Source of the DNA: Adiantum capillus-veneris
Taxonomy: Eukaryota; Streptophyta; Polypodiopsida; Polypodiales; Pteridaceae
Length of the DNA: 64,000 nt
Direction of reading: 5' to 3'
NCBI GenBank assembly: GCA_014529385.2
Contig: CM043962.1
Span: 51,789,905-51,853,904, forward strand
In this document: in pieces, positions 1-11,315 of the stretch
Position numbering within the stretch: position 1 is the first letter of the stretch
Layout of the letters: every line of letters starts with the position of its first letter
Notes under the pieces: model-generated
Told to the model about the DNA's origin: nothing
The model's input: the letters and a program-made list of their open reading frames with translations, nothing else
Databases searched by the model: none
Made by a program: the position numbers and the translations under genes

Positions 1-268
1 TGCTACATCTCTCTTGTTGATAAACCTAGATGGATAAAAAAAGCCAACTCTTCTCACACCTACCACTTTGACTCAGAAGAAACTAGGTGATCACATTATG
101 TGGCTTTTAGACAATTGTTAAGTCCACTTTGGTGGCCAATGCTAAAACCAAAGCCAGGGTATCCCTATGGGCTTTTGTGGTCACCCCTCGTGTGCAATTT
201 ATACTTTTTTTTTTTTGAGTACAAGTGGTTTCTAGAGACCATGAAAAATAGAGATACCAGTCACAAAC
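1..268. other. Left edge, no gene recognised
   Basis: No coding pattern or repeat boundary is recognised. There is a T-run near position 207 (about 11 T). The segment ends where the GY1 LTR begins with TGTCATAATAATC. It is flanking DNA of unknown nature. Confidence 0.5.
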
Positions 269-1848
269 TGTCATAATAATCAATATCTAATTCTCCTAAA
301 TAATTTTCTCATGTTAAACTGATCATTTAATATGGGGAAGTACCAGGGGAGAAAAAGCTAGAATATTGGTTAAGTTAGCAGACCGGCCACAGTAGGGATC
401 CAAAGGAGGGAAAATAGGAATCCAAAGGGGGGCCATCTGCAAAAGAGTTATGTGAAACAATGGGCTTAAAAGACCTTAAGGTCCAACCCATTAAGACTTC
501 CAAAATGCTAAGGTTCCAAAATTCAAAGGTTGTGTCCAAAGGTCAACTTTAGGGAAAATTGGATGCTTTGTGTGTGTCCCAAACGTCTTTGTCAAGCCCT
601 ACATAGGAGGGGGCGAGCCCAAGAAGTAGGGGATGAGAGAGAAACTCATATACACACACAAGCTCCCTTTGTACACAAGGGGAAAGAGGGACACATGTCA
701 GCTCCTTAGCCCAGATGCCCACAAGGTGTACTCAAATCCTATTGGATGGCCTTGGAGGTGGACCAATGAGAATTAGTCTAGACTAAATCTAGTTTAATTA
801 ATTTAAAGATGCTTAATAAAAGAACCAATAAGAATTAAGCTCTCTGGAAGACTATTGGACAGTCTCCCAAGGGGACTAATGAGCATTCAACAGCCCAATG
901 GCTTGCTTGATTCCTATTGGCCAGGAGGCAAAGGGGTCCAATGAGAGTTTAGTTGAATTATTAAATTACCTAAAGCTCTCACAAAAGGGGAAAGGGGGAC
1001 ACATGTCAGAAGGCTATCACTTATGCTGCTTAATTGTCATTGGCTAAGCCTGGGAAGGTCCAATAGGATGCTAGCATGAGTAATTAGCAAGGGGGTCGAC
1101 CAAGAGAGAGAGGGGGCTGATTTTTGCAAGGCATTATTGACACACACACTCACACAATCAATGTGTGGAGCAAGAAGACTCTCTCTCTCTCCTTCTCAAG
1201 CTTTAATGGAAAGCTTATCTCCTACTCCAAGCTTGTGATAAGGGAGGCCTACACCAACAACTCTTTTCTTTGTGATGCAAATCCAACCAAGATCCAAGCT
1301 TCAATGCATGCTCATCTCCTCTACCATGCTAATTGCTATGCTAATATGAGTGATTATGTGAGGAGATGTACATCTTTCTCGTAAGAATACTCCTTCTTCC
1401 TCTCAATCTACTCTCATACCCCGCTAGCTCTCACCATCTTTGAAGGTGTGTGAGGTCTTGGGTCTGAGATCGCGAGGGAATTGATGTTGTGTTTGATAAG
1501 TGTTTTGCGTAGTGCATGAAGCTTCCATCTTCATTGCACTAGCTAGTATTGAAGGAACACAAGAAATTGTATTGTAAAATGTCTCTCTTGATGGGAGAAA
1601 CCATAATACAAAGCCTTTTGGAGGGGGGACCGGCTCCATGAAACTCCGGTCCCCAACTATTGTCAATTGCTTAATTTCTCTCTCTTTTGAAGTATTGTTC
1701 ATGCTATCTAACTAGGTGTTATGCTTTTTGTTGCTTTCTCCACCTAAGCACTCTTGTTAATCTCATTAGGAATCTATTCTAATGAATTGCTCACTATGTT
1801 CATGCTATTTTCCGCTACACACAAGTTACTAGGCCATTAAATGTTACA
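269..1848 (+). repeat. GY1 5' LTR (1580 bp)
   Basis: It starts TGTCATAATAATC and ends ATGTTACA, giving the TG...CA ends of an LTR, and is followed after one base by a tRNA-Met primer site. The start is confirmed by the second copy at 7485. The LTR is long for a chromovirus. It holds a CA-rich stretch near 1139-1158 and an 86-codon ORF at 1124-1384 that I treat as chance. Confidence 0.9.
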
Positions 1849-1849
1849 T

Positions 1850-1861
1850 TGGTATCAGAGC
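1850..1861 (+). promoter_or_regulatory. GY1 primer-binding site (initiator tRNA-Met)
   Basis: TGGTATCAGAGC is the standard plant primer site complementary to the 3' end of initiator tRNA-Met. It sits one base after the LTR end. The untranslated leader then runs to the gag start at 2261. Confidence 0.93.
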
Positions 1862-2260
1862 ACAAGGTTTCTCTTTTCTTGCTCAAGAAGGGAGGTCCTC
1901 AAGCTAGCTATAAATGGTTGGTACTATTGATTGCATGTGAGTAAGTAGAATAGGGATTTTTTAGCCTTGCAGGGTGCCTTTGTGCAGTTAACGGGGCATC
2001 ACCATCGAGAGCTATGGTCTTAATAGTAAAGTCTATGGGGCTTGCCTATGGCTTCACCACTATTGAGCTATTAGAAGCTTGACAGGAGCCGGTGCTGTTT
2101 TGGTGTTGAACGACCCTCTCTTCTATTCCTTGCAATTAATGGTATGTGAGCCACGGGTACAATAGCTTGAGTGCTTTTTCTAAAGGGGAAAAGAGGAGTA
2201 GCAACTAGGGCTTGAAGTGCCAAAGTACACCTAAAAAGGTTACATCTAAAAGTTGTTAGA

Positions 2261-3799
2261 ATGGCTGACAATAGTAAAGAGAGTGAAATTAATGTTGATA
2301 ACTTTGATTTTGCTAATGAGCAAGCTACTAATGATGCCCCAATGCTTGTTAACTATCTTGTTTCTAGGCTGAAACGGCAGCTTCGTGCTCATGGGATTCT
2401 CCAAGCTCCCCACCATGATGAGAGAACACCTAGGAAGCCTCCTCGAGAGACTTCCAAAAGAGGTCTCTCTCCGATTTGGGAAGAAGAAGAGGATCCCTAT
2501 GAAGGGCTCAGAAATTTGCTCCTTGATGACGCAACTCCTTCTCAAAGGAGAATTCAAGAGCCTCCACCAAAGGAACGAGAAATAAGTGAGTCTCCCGCCA
2601 CCTCGGCGGAGATGGCTCCACAAAGACGACGGGCTAAACGCTCTCCATCATCTCCAAAATGGAGAAGACCATCACATACTTCTCCACACCATACTTCAAA
2701 GAGGGATGACAAAAAGCAAGAGAAGAAAAAGGGAAGAAAGAGGACACCCTCTTCTCCATCTTCTTCATCCTCTTCCTCTTATGAAAGTGATGATCAAGAC
2801 AACGAAGATCAAGGCAAGAAAAAGGCGAGAAAGAGGTCACCATCTTCTCCATCTTCCTCAAATTCTTCATCTTCTGAAGAAAGTGATGGTGCAACCTTTG
2901 AACCATCAAAAAGAAGAGGCCATAGGAAATCCTACGCCGCGTGGAAGAGGTCATCCAAGCTCAAGAAGTTCAAAGAGGAAGCGAAGAGCATCTATTTCCT
3001 TACCTACGATGGCACTTTTGGGTGCTACGGACAAAGTCTTGGCCTTTATCTAACAATTCAATGTGGCGTTCGGAGATGAGGGCTTCACAGAGTCCTCTAA
3101 GCTACGCCATGTAGCTATGCACTTTCAAAAGTCCGCCAGACAATGGTGGTCTAGCCTGTGTGCCAACGGTGAAGCTCCACGAACATGGAAATCTTTAAGA
3201 GCTTCCATTATGAAGCAGTTTTGGGCCACTGATGCCAAAGAAAAAGTACTCACCGAATGGCAAAGCTTAAAGCTCTCTCCCTATGAATCCATCCACAAAT
3301 ATGTAGACAAGTTTTGGGACCTACAACTCAAAGTCGTTGTCTTCAAAAAGTTGGATTTTTGAGAGCAAAAGAAAAAAATTTGTGCGGGATTAACCGAAGA
3401 AATGGCAGAGTATGTCAACTCCCAAAGGCCACGCACCATATCGACGGTAATACATCATACTATGGTGGCCTCTCGAATCAAATTTCCAAATAGGGGCTAA
3501 GAGGAATTCTAAGCCCCCTAAAAACAAGGGTTCCAATGAGCCTAAGGGGAAGGACAATGTCCAAAAGTCTCCTAAGGGCAACTCCAACAAAGCTAAAGAG
3601 AAGGGAGTTTATAAAGGCAAAAATAAACTCTCCTGAAGAGCTTGAGAGTTATCGCAAGGATAACCAATGTTTCAAGTGCGGCGAACAAGGGCATGCGTAC
3701 CGCGCTTGTCCCCAAAACAGCAACCGCCATGATCCTCCTAGAGCTACCTTGGTCGAAATCCAACAGGAGGAAACTCACCACAAAGGATCTCCTCTATGA
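2261..3799 (+). pseudogene. gag: GY1 gag polyprotein, frameshifted
   Basis: Encodes the nucleocapsid precursor that packages element RNA. The ATG at 2261 opens a 272-codon frame beginning MADNSKESEINVDNF. Residues about 120-215 are two rounds of a basic plus poly-serine block (KKKGRKRTPSSPSS, then KKKARKRSPSSPSS), resembling SR-type low-complexity sequence. After a frameshift near 3040 the retrotransposon gag core continues in another frame (ARQWWSSL, then KLSPYESIHKYVDKFWDL) and stops at 3360. A zinc knuckle CFKCGEQGHAYRAC (C-x2-C-x4-H-x4-C) lies near 3670-3711, in the frame of 3536-3799. The product is broken by at least two frameshifts and a stop. The Ser/Arg-rich block is not usual in gag. 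Confidence 0.88.
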
Positions 3800-5110
3800 C
3801 ATGCTTGGGGAAAGGTAAGAGAACATGATGCTTTTATTCTCTTTGACCCCGGTTCTACTCATATTTCATATCTATAGAGTTGGCCACCAAGCTAGGCATA
3901 CAAACCTACAAGATGGGAGATGTCCTACCCACAGACAGTGCTTTCAAGGGGCAAGAAGATTCAGTCACTCCCTTAATCGGGAAATTGAGGCTCGATGTCC
4001 AAAGCTATGTCGACAAAGAGGACTTCTTTATCTCTCCTCTCAAGCATGAGGATGTAATCCTAGGGGCACCATGGTTTGATCGCATGGCTGCCAATGTTAA
4101 ATTCCCTGAAAGGAGAATTTCCTTTAGGTTCAGGGAAAAAGATATGTATATATATGCTAAGGAAATGGGTAACACTATACCCATTGTATATACACAAGCT
4201 TTCAGCAAGTCAATAAAGAGATCTATTTTCGTGTACATGATTTTTGTTATAGATTCTCAAAATGAACCTAATGTTTTAGCAAAAGAAAATATACACAATC
4301 AAAAGGAATTAGAGTTATCCAATTTTCTCAAGGGGTTTCAAGATGTCTTTATTGACGACATCCTTTATGAGCTACCTCCTAAACGAGGCAAGGATGACCA
4401 TGCAATTGAACTTCTTCCAGGAAGTTCACTGCCTAACAAACCTCCTTATAGAGTTTCTCAAGCTCAACAAGAGGAGATTATGCGGCAAGTGCGTGAGTTA
4501 GTTGAGAAGGGCATGGTTAGGCCTAGCTTATCTTTATTTTGTTCTCTTGTGCTACTAGTGCATCGTATGTGTGTCGACTATAGAGCACTAAATAGGATCA
4601 CTATCAAGAATAGGTTTCCCGTTCCACGGGTAGAAGACCTATTTGATAAGCTACAAGGGTCCACCTCTTCAGTAGGATTGACCTAAAAAGTTGCTATCAT
4701 CAAATAAGGATAGTTGATCAAGACATTGTAAAGACCGCATTTCGCACTACGTTTGGTCTTTACGAATACATTGTCATGCCGTTTGGCTTGACCAATGCGC
4801 CAGCCACATTCAACCGCTTGATGGAGAAGCTATTCAGGCCTCACCGAACCTTTATTGGAGTGTTCTTTGATGATATCATCATCTACTCTAATTCATTAGA
4901 TGAACACAAGCAACACCTCCAGGTAATATTTCAAGTTCTAAGAGAGAATAAACTTTATGTTAATCAAAAGAAAGTGAATTTTTCTTACAAGAGATTCAGT
5001 ATTTAGGTCACATTATCTCTCAAGATGGCATCCAAATGGATCCATCAAAGTTAGAGGTATAAAAGGATGGCCTAAACCAAGGAATCTTCATGAGTTTAGA
5101 AGCTTTATAG
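3800..5110 (+). pseudogene. pol: GY1 protease and reverse transcriptase
   Basis: The aspartic protease cleaves the polyprotein and the reverse transcriptase copies the RNA. The protease active site reads LFDPGSTHIS (about 3838-3870). The protease C-terminal signature DVILGAPWFD follows near 4051-4080 in the frame of 3880-4686. RT begins with KPPYRVSQAQQEEI and continues CVDYRALNRITIKNRFPVP. After a frameshift near 4670 it goes on with RIDLKSCYHQIRI, VMPFGLTNAPATF and the catalytic box GVFFDDIIIYS. The usual Y/F-x-DD box appears here as FFDD with both aspartates kept. Further frameshifts occur at about 4990 and 5060. The function of the family is secure; this copy cannot make an intact enzyme. 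Confidence 0.9.
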
Positions 5111-5112
5111 GT

Positions 5113-6957
5113 ATGTGCGCATATTATAGACGCTTCATAGAAAAGTTCTCACTAATAGCAGGACCATTACATGACCTAACAAAGAAAAATGTTAGGTACA
5201 CATGGTCTGCCAAGGAGAACAATGCTTTCGAAAATCTTATCTCTCAACTTGTGCTTACACTACCGGATCTCTCAAAGCCATTTGAGGTCCAATGTGATGC
5301 TTGTGGTGATTTCCTTGGAGCTGCTTTGCTTCAAGAAGGGCACACCATAGGCTATGAAAGTCGAAGGCTCGACCCTGTTGAGCAAGCTCTAGGCATATAT
5401 GAAAAGGAACTCCTTGTAGTTCTACATGCCTTAGACTTATGGAAGCACTATTTATTGGGGACTCCTTTCATTCTACGAACGGATCACCAAAGTCTTAAGT
5501 ACTTCATGACGCAGACGAAGCTCTCTCACAAACAAATGAGGTGGGAAAGTTTTCTTTCACAATTTCATTTTCATATTGCTCACATTGCTGGCAAGCATAA
5601 TCAAGTAGGCGATGCACTCTCAAGACGGCCGAGAGTGAATGCGGTTTCCATAGCAACTCAAAATGATCTATCTTCTATGATAGATGAGTATGCTATTGAT
5701 CCCGATTTTAGAGATGTGATTTCAGCCCTCGCACTAAAGAAGAAAGAGGAACCATTTACTTTACAAGATGGTTATCTTCTCTATGGCAATAGACTATGCG
5801 TTACTAGCTCACTACGTGAGAAAGTAATGTATGAATCTCATGCTCCTCCTTATGCAGGGCATAGAGGGATTCAGTCTACCCTAAAGGGAATTGAAACATA
5901 TTTCTATTGGCCTACAATGAAAGCAAACATACAAGAGTATGTTTCTAAATGTGTGGTATGCCAAAAGACGAAGTTTGATAGAGGGAAGCAACTTGGATTG
6001 CTTCAACCTTTCCCTATCCCTAATTCACCATGGGAGAGCATATCCATGGATTTTATCTTTGGATTGCCTAAGTCTATCCATGGGAATTCGGGAATATGGA
6101 TGATAGTAGACAGGTTCAGTAAACAAGCTCATTTTATACCTTTCAAAAAGACTATCAAAGCCCATCAAATGGCAACCCTCTGCATTTCACAAATTTTCAA
6201 GTACCATGGCTTGCCAATGTCCATAGTGTCGGATAGAGATCCTAGAATGACCAGTAACTTCTGGAAGGGTCTCTTTGAGAATTTAGGAACAAGGCTAAAC
6301 TTCTCTTCGGCCTATTACCCGCAAACGGATGGCCAAAGTGAAATAGCTAACCTAACAATTCTCGATCTACTAAAAGGCTATGTAACGGAAGTAGATCAAA
6401 GATCCCAATGGGAGAAGTAATTACCCTTAGTGGAGTATGCATACAATAACACTGTACGTACTTCCATGGGAAAAGCACCTTTTGAGCTAATAGAGGGAAG
6501 ATCAAAAAGTCCCTTGCTACTTAAGGTACACAAGAAGATCTTTGCTGTAGATGAGTATAGCCGAGACCTACAAGAATCTTTCCAAAAGATTAAGGATGCT
6601 ATCTCTATCTCAAAGCAAAGGAAAAAGGATGTTGCTGACAAGCACAGAAGAGCCCAAGCCTTTAAAGAAAATTATTGGGTCTTACTCAAATTTCCCAAGG
6701 CTCAATTAAGGCACACGACTGGCAAGAATCCTACGAGACACCAAAAGTCCTATGCTAAGTTAGCAAAAAGGTACTATGGTCGCTTCCAGATTCTTAGGCC
6801 AATCAATGAGATGGCCTATCAACTCAAGTTGTCCAACCATTGGCTCATACACAATGCTTTCCATGTAAGCCTACTAAAGCCTTACAAAGGAGAGCCACCT
6901 CAAGAATTAACTATTGAAGACCCACCGGAGATCGAGGACCAAGAAGAGGTGATGTAG
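5113..6957 (+). pseudogene. pol: GY1 RNase H and integrase
   Basis: The longest intact pol frame runs 435 codons (5113-6420). The RT connection and RNase H come first (CAYYRRFIEKF, FEVQCDACGDFLGAAL, LRTDHQSLKYFM, GKHNQVGDALSRRP). The integrase zinc module follows (SHAPPYAGHRG ... CVVCQKTK), then the catalytic core with D in SMDFIFGLP, D in VSDRDPRMTSNFW and E in QTDGQSE. A TAA at 6418-6420 interrupts, and the same frame resumes at 6430 through the GPY/F-like end (YYGRFQIL, IHNAFHVSLLKPY) to a TAG at 6955. All three DDE residues are visible. Two in-frame stops break the protein. Confidence 0.92.
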
Positions 6958-7128
6958 GCCGAGTCCATTCTCCGACATGAAGACAAGGTACTAAGAGGCG
7001 GTAAGACTATCCGACGATATCTTATTAAGTTTAAAAATTATCCTTTTGAAGATGCTAGATGGATGCAAGGCATACAATTAAAGGATAACATAAACCTTGT
7101 CAATGCTTACAATGCTTCCCTAGAATAA
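6958..7128 (+). pseudogene. GY1 integrase C-terminal chromodomain
   Basis: Directly after the TAG at 6955 the same frame encodes a ~56-residue chromodomain-like segment ending at TAA 7126-7128. Key features are the ESILRHEDKVLRGGK start and the RRYLIKFKNYPFEDARW core, matching the family pattern of a basic beta-strand followed by an acidic/aromatic E-x-A-x-W turn. In chromoviruses this domain is fused to integrase and directs insertion to particular chromatin. It was identified by reading through the stop codon. Confidence is good because of both its position and its motif. Confidence 0.85.
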
Positions 7129-7470
7129 GCAAATGTACAAAACGATAAAAATGAACAAAGTTTTTGTCTTATAAGACTGTCTTTTTCTTTATTGTGCACA
7201 AAAATGAAGTAGTATGCATGCTTAGATCAAGTTTGCAGAGACGACGTCTCCCAAAAACCAAGTAGAGCTTGTCACACTACTATGGAAGATTGATAGGACT
7301 AATGTGCAGACATGCTTGCGGTAGCCTCAGGCTCTCAAGCGCCAAATGGACTAGTCATCCATTCTGGAACAATGTCGTAGGGTAACATAGGGATCCTCTA
7401 CCCGCTAAGAAAAAGGACTCATGAATATGCTTTATGTTCTCTAAACCATAGTGAAGGACGACTATGATTT

Positions 7471-7484
7471 CAAGAGAGAGGTAA
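7471..7484 (+). promoter_or_regulatory. GY1 polypurine tract
   Basis: CAAGAGAGAGGTAA, mostly purine, lies immediately before the 3' LTR start TGTCATAAT. It is the expected plus-strand primer position. Confidence 0.75.
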
Positions 7485-7759
7485 TGTCATAATAATCAAT
7501 ATCTAATTCTCCTAAATGATTTTCTCATGTTAAACTGATCATTTACTATGGGGAAGTGCCAGGGGAGAAAAATCTAGAATATTGGTTAAGTTAGCAGACC
7601 GGCCACAATAGGGATCCAAAGGGGGGACCATCTCCAAAAGAGCTATGTGCAACAATGGGCTTAAAAGACCTTAAGGTTCAGCCCATTAAGACTTCCAAAA
7701 TGCTAAGGTTCCAAAATTCAAAGGTTGTGTCCAAAGGTCAACTTTAGGGAAAATTGGAT
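7485..7759 (+). repeat. GY1 3' LTR, truncated to its first 275 bp
   Basis: Matches the start of the 5' LTR (269 to about 564) and stops abruptly at AAATTGGAT. The remaining ~1.3 kb of LTR is missing. It lacks 21 bp present in the 5' copy. The sequence from 7760 is unrelated to the LTR. Confidence 0.92.
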
Positions 7760-8089
7760 TCATGACAAGGCTATCTATACATTGTTGTGTGGATGCTGGT
7801 ATTCCTCTTCTAGTAGTAGTGATGTTAAGCCTCTATTAGACATGATGACCATATCCCCTACATAGTTGAAATGTCTTAGATCACCTCAAGGATTCACATT
7901 AGCAAGACCATTGTCGCGATGCTTCACATTCACAAGGAGAATGCAAAGAATATCAAGATTTCTCCCCAAGTCAAGCATAGACATGAAAAGCATCACGAGG
8001 AGCCAAAGGCAATCCCAAAGCAATGAGCTTCTCTTTTTTGATTGGACTAAAATCTTGTTCTTAAAAGAAGGATTTGAACAAAGTTAGTG

Positions 8090-8498
8090 GGTTACACACT
8101 GAGCTCTACAATAATGAGGTTTTTGGCAATGCCTTGGCCGATATGTAAGCCAAATGGGGTGCATTTGGTCGACATCTATGCCTAAAGTGATGCACTTCAA
8201 AAAGCATGAAAGGTTCTTGAGGAGCTCACTATCCAAATACCGTTTCTTGGAGAACATTGATTGTGAAATGTGCCCAACATGGCAGCATCAAGAAAGCGAG
8301 AGTTTCCTTTTGTCTTAATCAAGGGCCATCAAAGAAAGATACTACGATTGGCAATGCTTTGATTGATATGCATGCCTAATGTGGAGTTTGGTTTGGTTGT
8401 TATGTATGCCAAATGTGGTGCACTGGAAAGCACAAAAAGAGCTTGAGGAGCTTATTATCCAAAATGTTGTCGGCCATGACCTTGCCGATGAGACTGCT
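8090..8498 (+). pseudogene. PPR protein gene relic
   Basis: Three short stretches read as plant pentatricopeptide-repeat protein: GNALADM then AKWGA near 8131-8165, VSWRTLIV near 8243-8266, and GNALIDM then CGV near 8350-8385, followed by a YAKCGALEST-type segment near 8405-8432. GNALIDMYAKCG and VSWN.LI are hallmark strings of plant PLS-class PPR proteins, which bind organelle RNA. The frames are broken by stops and shifts, so only a relic remains. It is cut on the right by the GY2 LTR at 8499. The stretch 7760-8090 may be an earlier part of the same gene but shows nothing diagnostic. Confidence 0.65.
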
Positions 8499-9316
8499 TG
8501 ATAGCAGCAAGCTAACTTGGATACCATTTTTCGGAGATTTCATTGTAAAAACAATTATTATTTTGATGAATTGAGAATATTGTAACTCTTGTGTTTTTGG
8601 ATAAAATTTGTAATTGATGAGTCGGGGCTACAAGCTTCAAGATTGTATCAAACTGTCTTTAGTTAGAGCTTCTAGATTATTAGTTTTGACCACCAAAAAC
8701 CTTGGCTAAAGTATAAAATCCAATTTTTGTAAGTTTTTCATAAGTTTTGGATAATAGAAACACAGTGTGAGCTAACGATGCTCACTTATCTCCTTCTTGC
8801 GCTTCCTACTCCCTCCTCGGTTGTCACATTGCAGTCGCGTTTGTTGCGTTGCAACCACAGGTAAGAGCTCTAGGCATTGACGTAAGCATTTCGGGATATT
8901 GGGGCATCATTGCTAAGCATTTAGATGCATTCTCGCTTAAAAACGACTAGGTCAAAAATCCACAGTTGTTAATAATCGCGATTTTTGCACTTGACCTAAA
9001 TTGAGATTTGAGATCATAAGCATGTGTGCTTAGGTCTTATAAACGTGTCCTAGAAGTTTTATTACGCTTGGATGTCATTTTATTGCTGTAACGGATGTGA
9101 TTTTTTTGTCAATGAGCAATTGGCTTTTGGTGATTTAAGTCATTTGACTGTAGCCTGAGTTAGATGCGAGTTATTTGTTGTTTTCCAAGAGATTGACAAC
9201 CTCTTGTAGCCTCTATGCACTAGTCGAGTCAGCTTCGTCCCATGGATTGACAATTTATCCGTGGTTCTCGCTATGTCTGCAATAAGATAGGAGTGAGGTT
9301 AGACACCCGTCCCACA
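8499..9316 (+). repeat. GY2 5' LTR (818 bp)
   Basis: Starts TGATAGCAGCAAGCTAAC and ends GTCCCACA. It is similar along its length to 23610-24517 but about 90 bp shorter, because the 3' copy carries an extra segment near 24015-24100. It contains AATAATCGCGATT at 8971-8983, the core of the palindrome found in the leader arrays. Confidence 0.9.
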
Positions 9317-9318
9317 TT

Positions 9319-9340
9319 TGGCGCCATTGCCGGGGATCGA
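9319..9340 (+). promoter_or_regulatory. GY2 primer-binding site (tRNA-Asp)
   Basis: TGGCGCCATTGCCGGGGA, followed by TCGA, is complementary to the 3' end of plant tRNA-Asp with one mismatch (A for G at the eighth base). It lies two bases after the LTR end. The minus-strand copy has the same site at 63942-63963 with three mismatches. Confidence 0.88.
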
Positions 9341-9884
9341 AGAGACCTAAACTAGGAAAAAATACGAGCGTCTTGTGAAGTTATCCTTTAACTTCCTCTA
9401 GGATCTCCTACAGTAAAAACTTTCATTTTAAAATCGCATAGCTTAAGATTGTCATGTTTTGCTGTGTAGAGGTAGCTTATAAGTAACCGTACTTGCTGAG
9501 TACCTTCAGGATTGTAGGATTATAAAGTTAAATTAGTATTTTGAGAATGATTGATGGACGAGACAAGTCTTAAGATAAAGGCTCAGAAAACCATAAAAAA
9601 CAAGAAAACGAGTGTTTGTGGACACTTTCCACAATCCCATTGCAGTAGAATCTAGGAGTAGGGTAAGTAGAATCCCAGGTGGATTTTAGAACATTGCTCT
9701 CTCCGAAAGAATCAATTGTGAGTTGTTATGTGAAGTTGTAGAATTTCAAGTCTACGGTTAGAAATAGCACCAAAAGACTACCAACCACTCTATCCGATTG
9801 GAGAGTATGCTTAAAAGTTGTATGAACCATTGGGTAAGCTCAAGGACACATTGAGGTAAAAATTTCAAGAGTTTGCAAAAACTC

Positions 9885-10903
9885 AAATTATTTACTTTTT
9901 CTTGACATTTTAGGCCAAATTAAGTTTTGGCTTAACTTAAAGGCTTAAAATAGCTCATGAAAAGACTGCCCAATGAAAAAGTTCAAAAAAGTGTTCATTT
10001 TAGGCCTAAAGTAAATAATCACAATTATTTACTTCTGGCTCAAAAGGGACCAAGCTTGATACCACAGACTCTATGCATGTGTACAAACAACTTTTGTTAG
10101 GCCACATGGAATTTAGATCATGAAACTGACTAAAAATTGGATAAAAACTGAGTAAAAACTAAATTCTATATTGACTTTCGAGAACTTGAGTATAAATTGG
10201 AATTTTTTTTGTTCAAACTCAATGAAACTTGATTCTTAGGCTTATATTGATGTGATAAACACGTGTATATGCTCAGTTGACCAAAAAGATGCAAAAATTT
10301 GCCAGAAGTAAATAATCGTGATTATTTATATTTGCCCCGTTTTCAACTTTTTTGACCAAGTATCATACCACTAGCTTTAGCATGTTATAATAAGCCCACA
10401 AATGAAATTTGGTAAGATTTGGATCATTAGATTGAAAATTGTGGCCAAATTTGCAAAGTTATTCTAAAGATACAAAACTGATGACCATTTGAACAAAAAT
10501 TGTCCAAACTTGATGAAACCTGGCTAGGGAGCCTAAGTTGAGATACTTAACAGATCTGTGTCAGGATTGAAACAAAAACTTGCAAAAAAATAGTTGGAGT
10601 AAATAATCGCGATTATTTACATCTGCTACAAAAATTGATATTCTTGCACATTGGTATAGCACAAGGTCAAGCATATCAAGTAGACCACACAAATCAATTT
10701 TGGGGTGAAATTTGGATTGCAAAAGTCAGACTTAAGCCAGATTCTTGAAAACTAAATCTGCGGACATGAAACAGATGATAATTTGAACAAATTTTGTTCA
10801 AACTTAGTGAAACTTGTCCAGAGACCTTAACAAGTTGTATACTTGGCAGATCAATCCAAAAAGTGCAAAAAATTGAGAAAAGTAAATAATCGTGATTATT
10901 TAC
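9885..10903 (+). repeat. GY2 gag-leader array: ~290-bp units each with a 22-bp palindrome
   Basis: Diverged tandem units, each holding a palindrome with arms GTAAATAAT and ATTATTTAC. Sites are 10011-10032, 10308-10329, 10599-10620 (perfect, core AATCGCGATT) and 10882-10903, spaced 297, 291 and 283 bp. A half site (AATTATTTAC) lies at 9885-9894. The DNA between sites is alike but diverged (recurring phrases such as caaacttgatgaaac), while the palindrome stays constant. The array lies between the primer site and gag and has no coding capacity. Confidence 0.85.
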
Positions 10904-11315
10904 TACTGCTACACAGAGACACCAATTTTGACTTTTAAACTTATACAATGTTAGACCAACATAATACAAGGCCACCAAATTTTTTTGGGTTCAATCGGAT
11001 CCAAATTGGTACATATTTACTCAGTTTTCAGGTTGCAGATTAGTCCTTTGACTTTAGGCAAAAGTGGAATCTGAAACTCTCAACTGCTGACTCACTTAGC
11101 TTGATTTGAAGTGATACATATAGGCCAATCACAATAGTTAGCAAGAATTGTACAGTCGTTGTGAAAGAATAGCTAACTTGATTAAAAGTGATACAGGAAT
11201 CAGGTTGCAGACAAGGAATTGAATGCTTGACAGAAGTGCAATCAAGTCAAGTGGAAGAAATTGACAACAAGTCGATCCGACGGTAAGTACTCTATCCAGG
11301 GCTTCACAAGTCTAT

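Larger units (their letters stand above)
269..7759 (+). mobile_element. GY1: Ty3/gypsy chromovirus, decayed, 3' LTR truncated
   Basis: A nearly full-length LTR retrotransposon in the order LTR, PBS, gag, protease, RT, RNase H, integrase, chromodomain, PPT and partial LTR. The RT-before-integrase order and the terminal chromodomain place it in the Ty3/gypsy chromoviruses. The two LTR starts (269 and 7485) match over about 275 bp with roughly eleven substitutions by eye. The 5' copy also has 21 extra bp near 400-425, apparently a local duplication. The reading frames carry several stops and frameshifts, so it is not autonomous. The 3' LTR stops at 7759, so no target-site duplication can be read. 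Confidence 0.93.

Noticed and set aside
1124-1384. 86-codon ORF in the GY1 LTR
   Set aside because: Lies wholly within the 5' LTR, has no domain, and has no start context of note.
2246-2623. 125-codon minus-strand ORF
   Set aside because: A shadow of the gag frame on the opposite strand.
9885-10903. CRISPR-like array because of the regularly spaced palindromes
   Set aside because: Spacing is ~290 bp with diverged tandem spacers, the host is a plant and the array sits in a retrotransposon leader; no cas genes.
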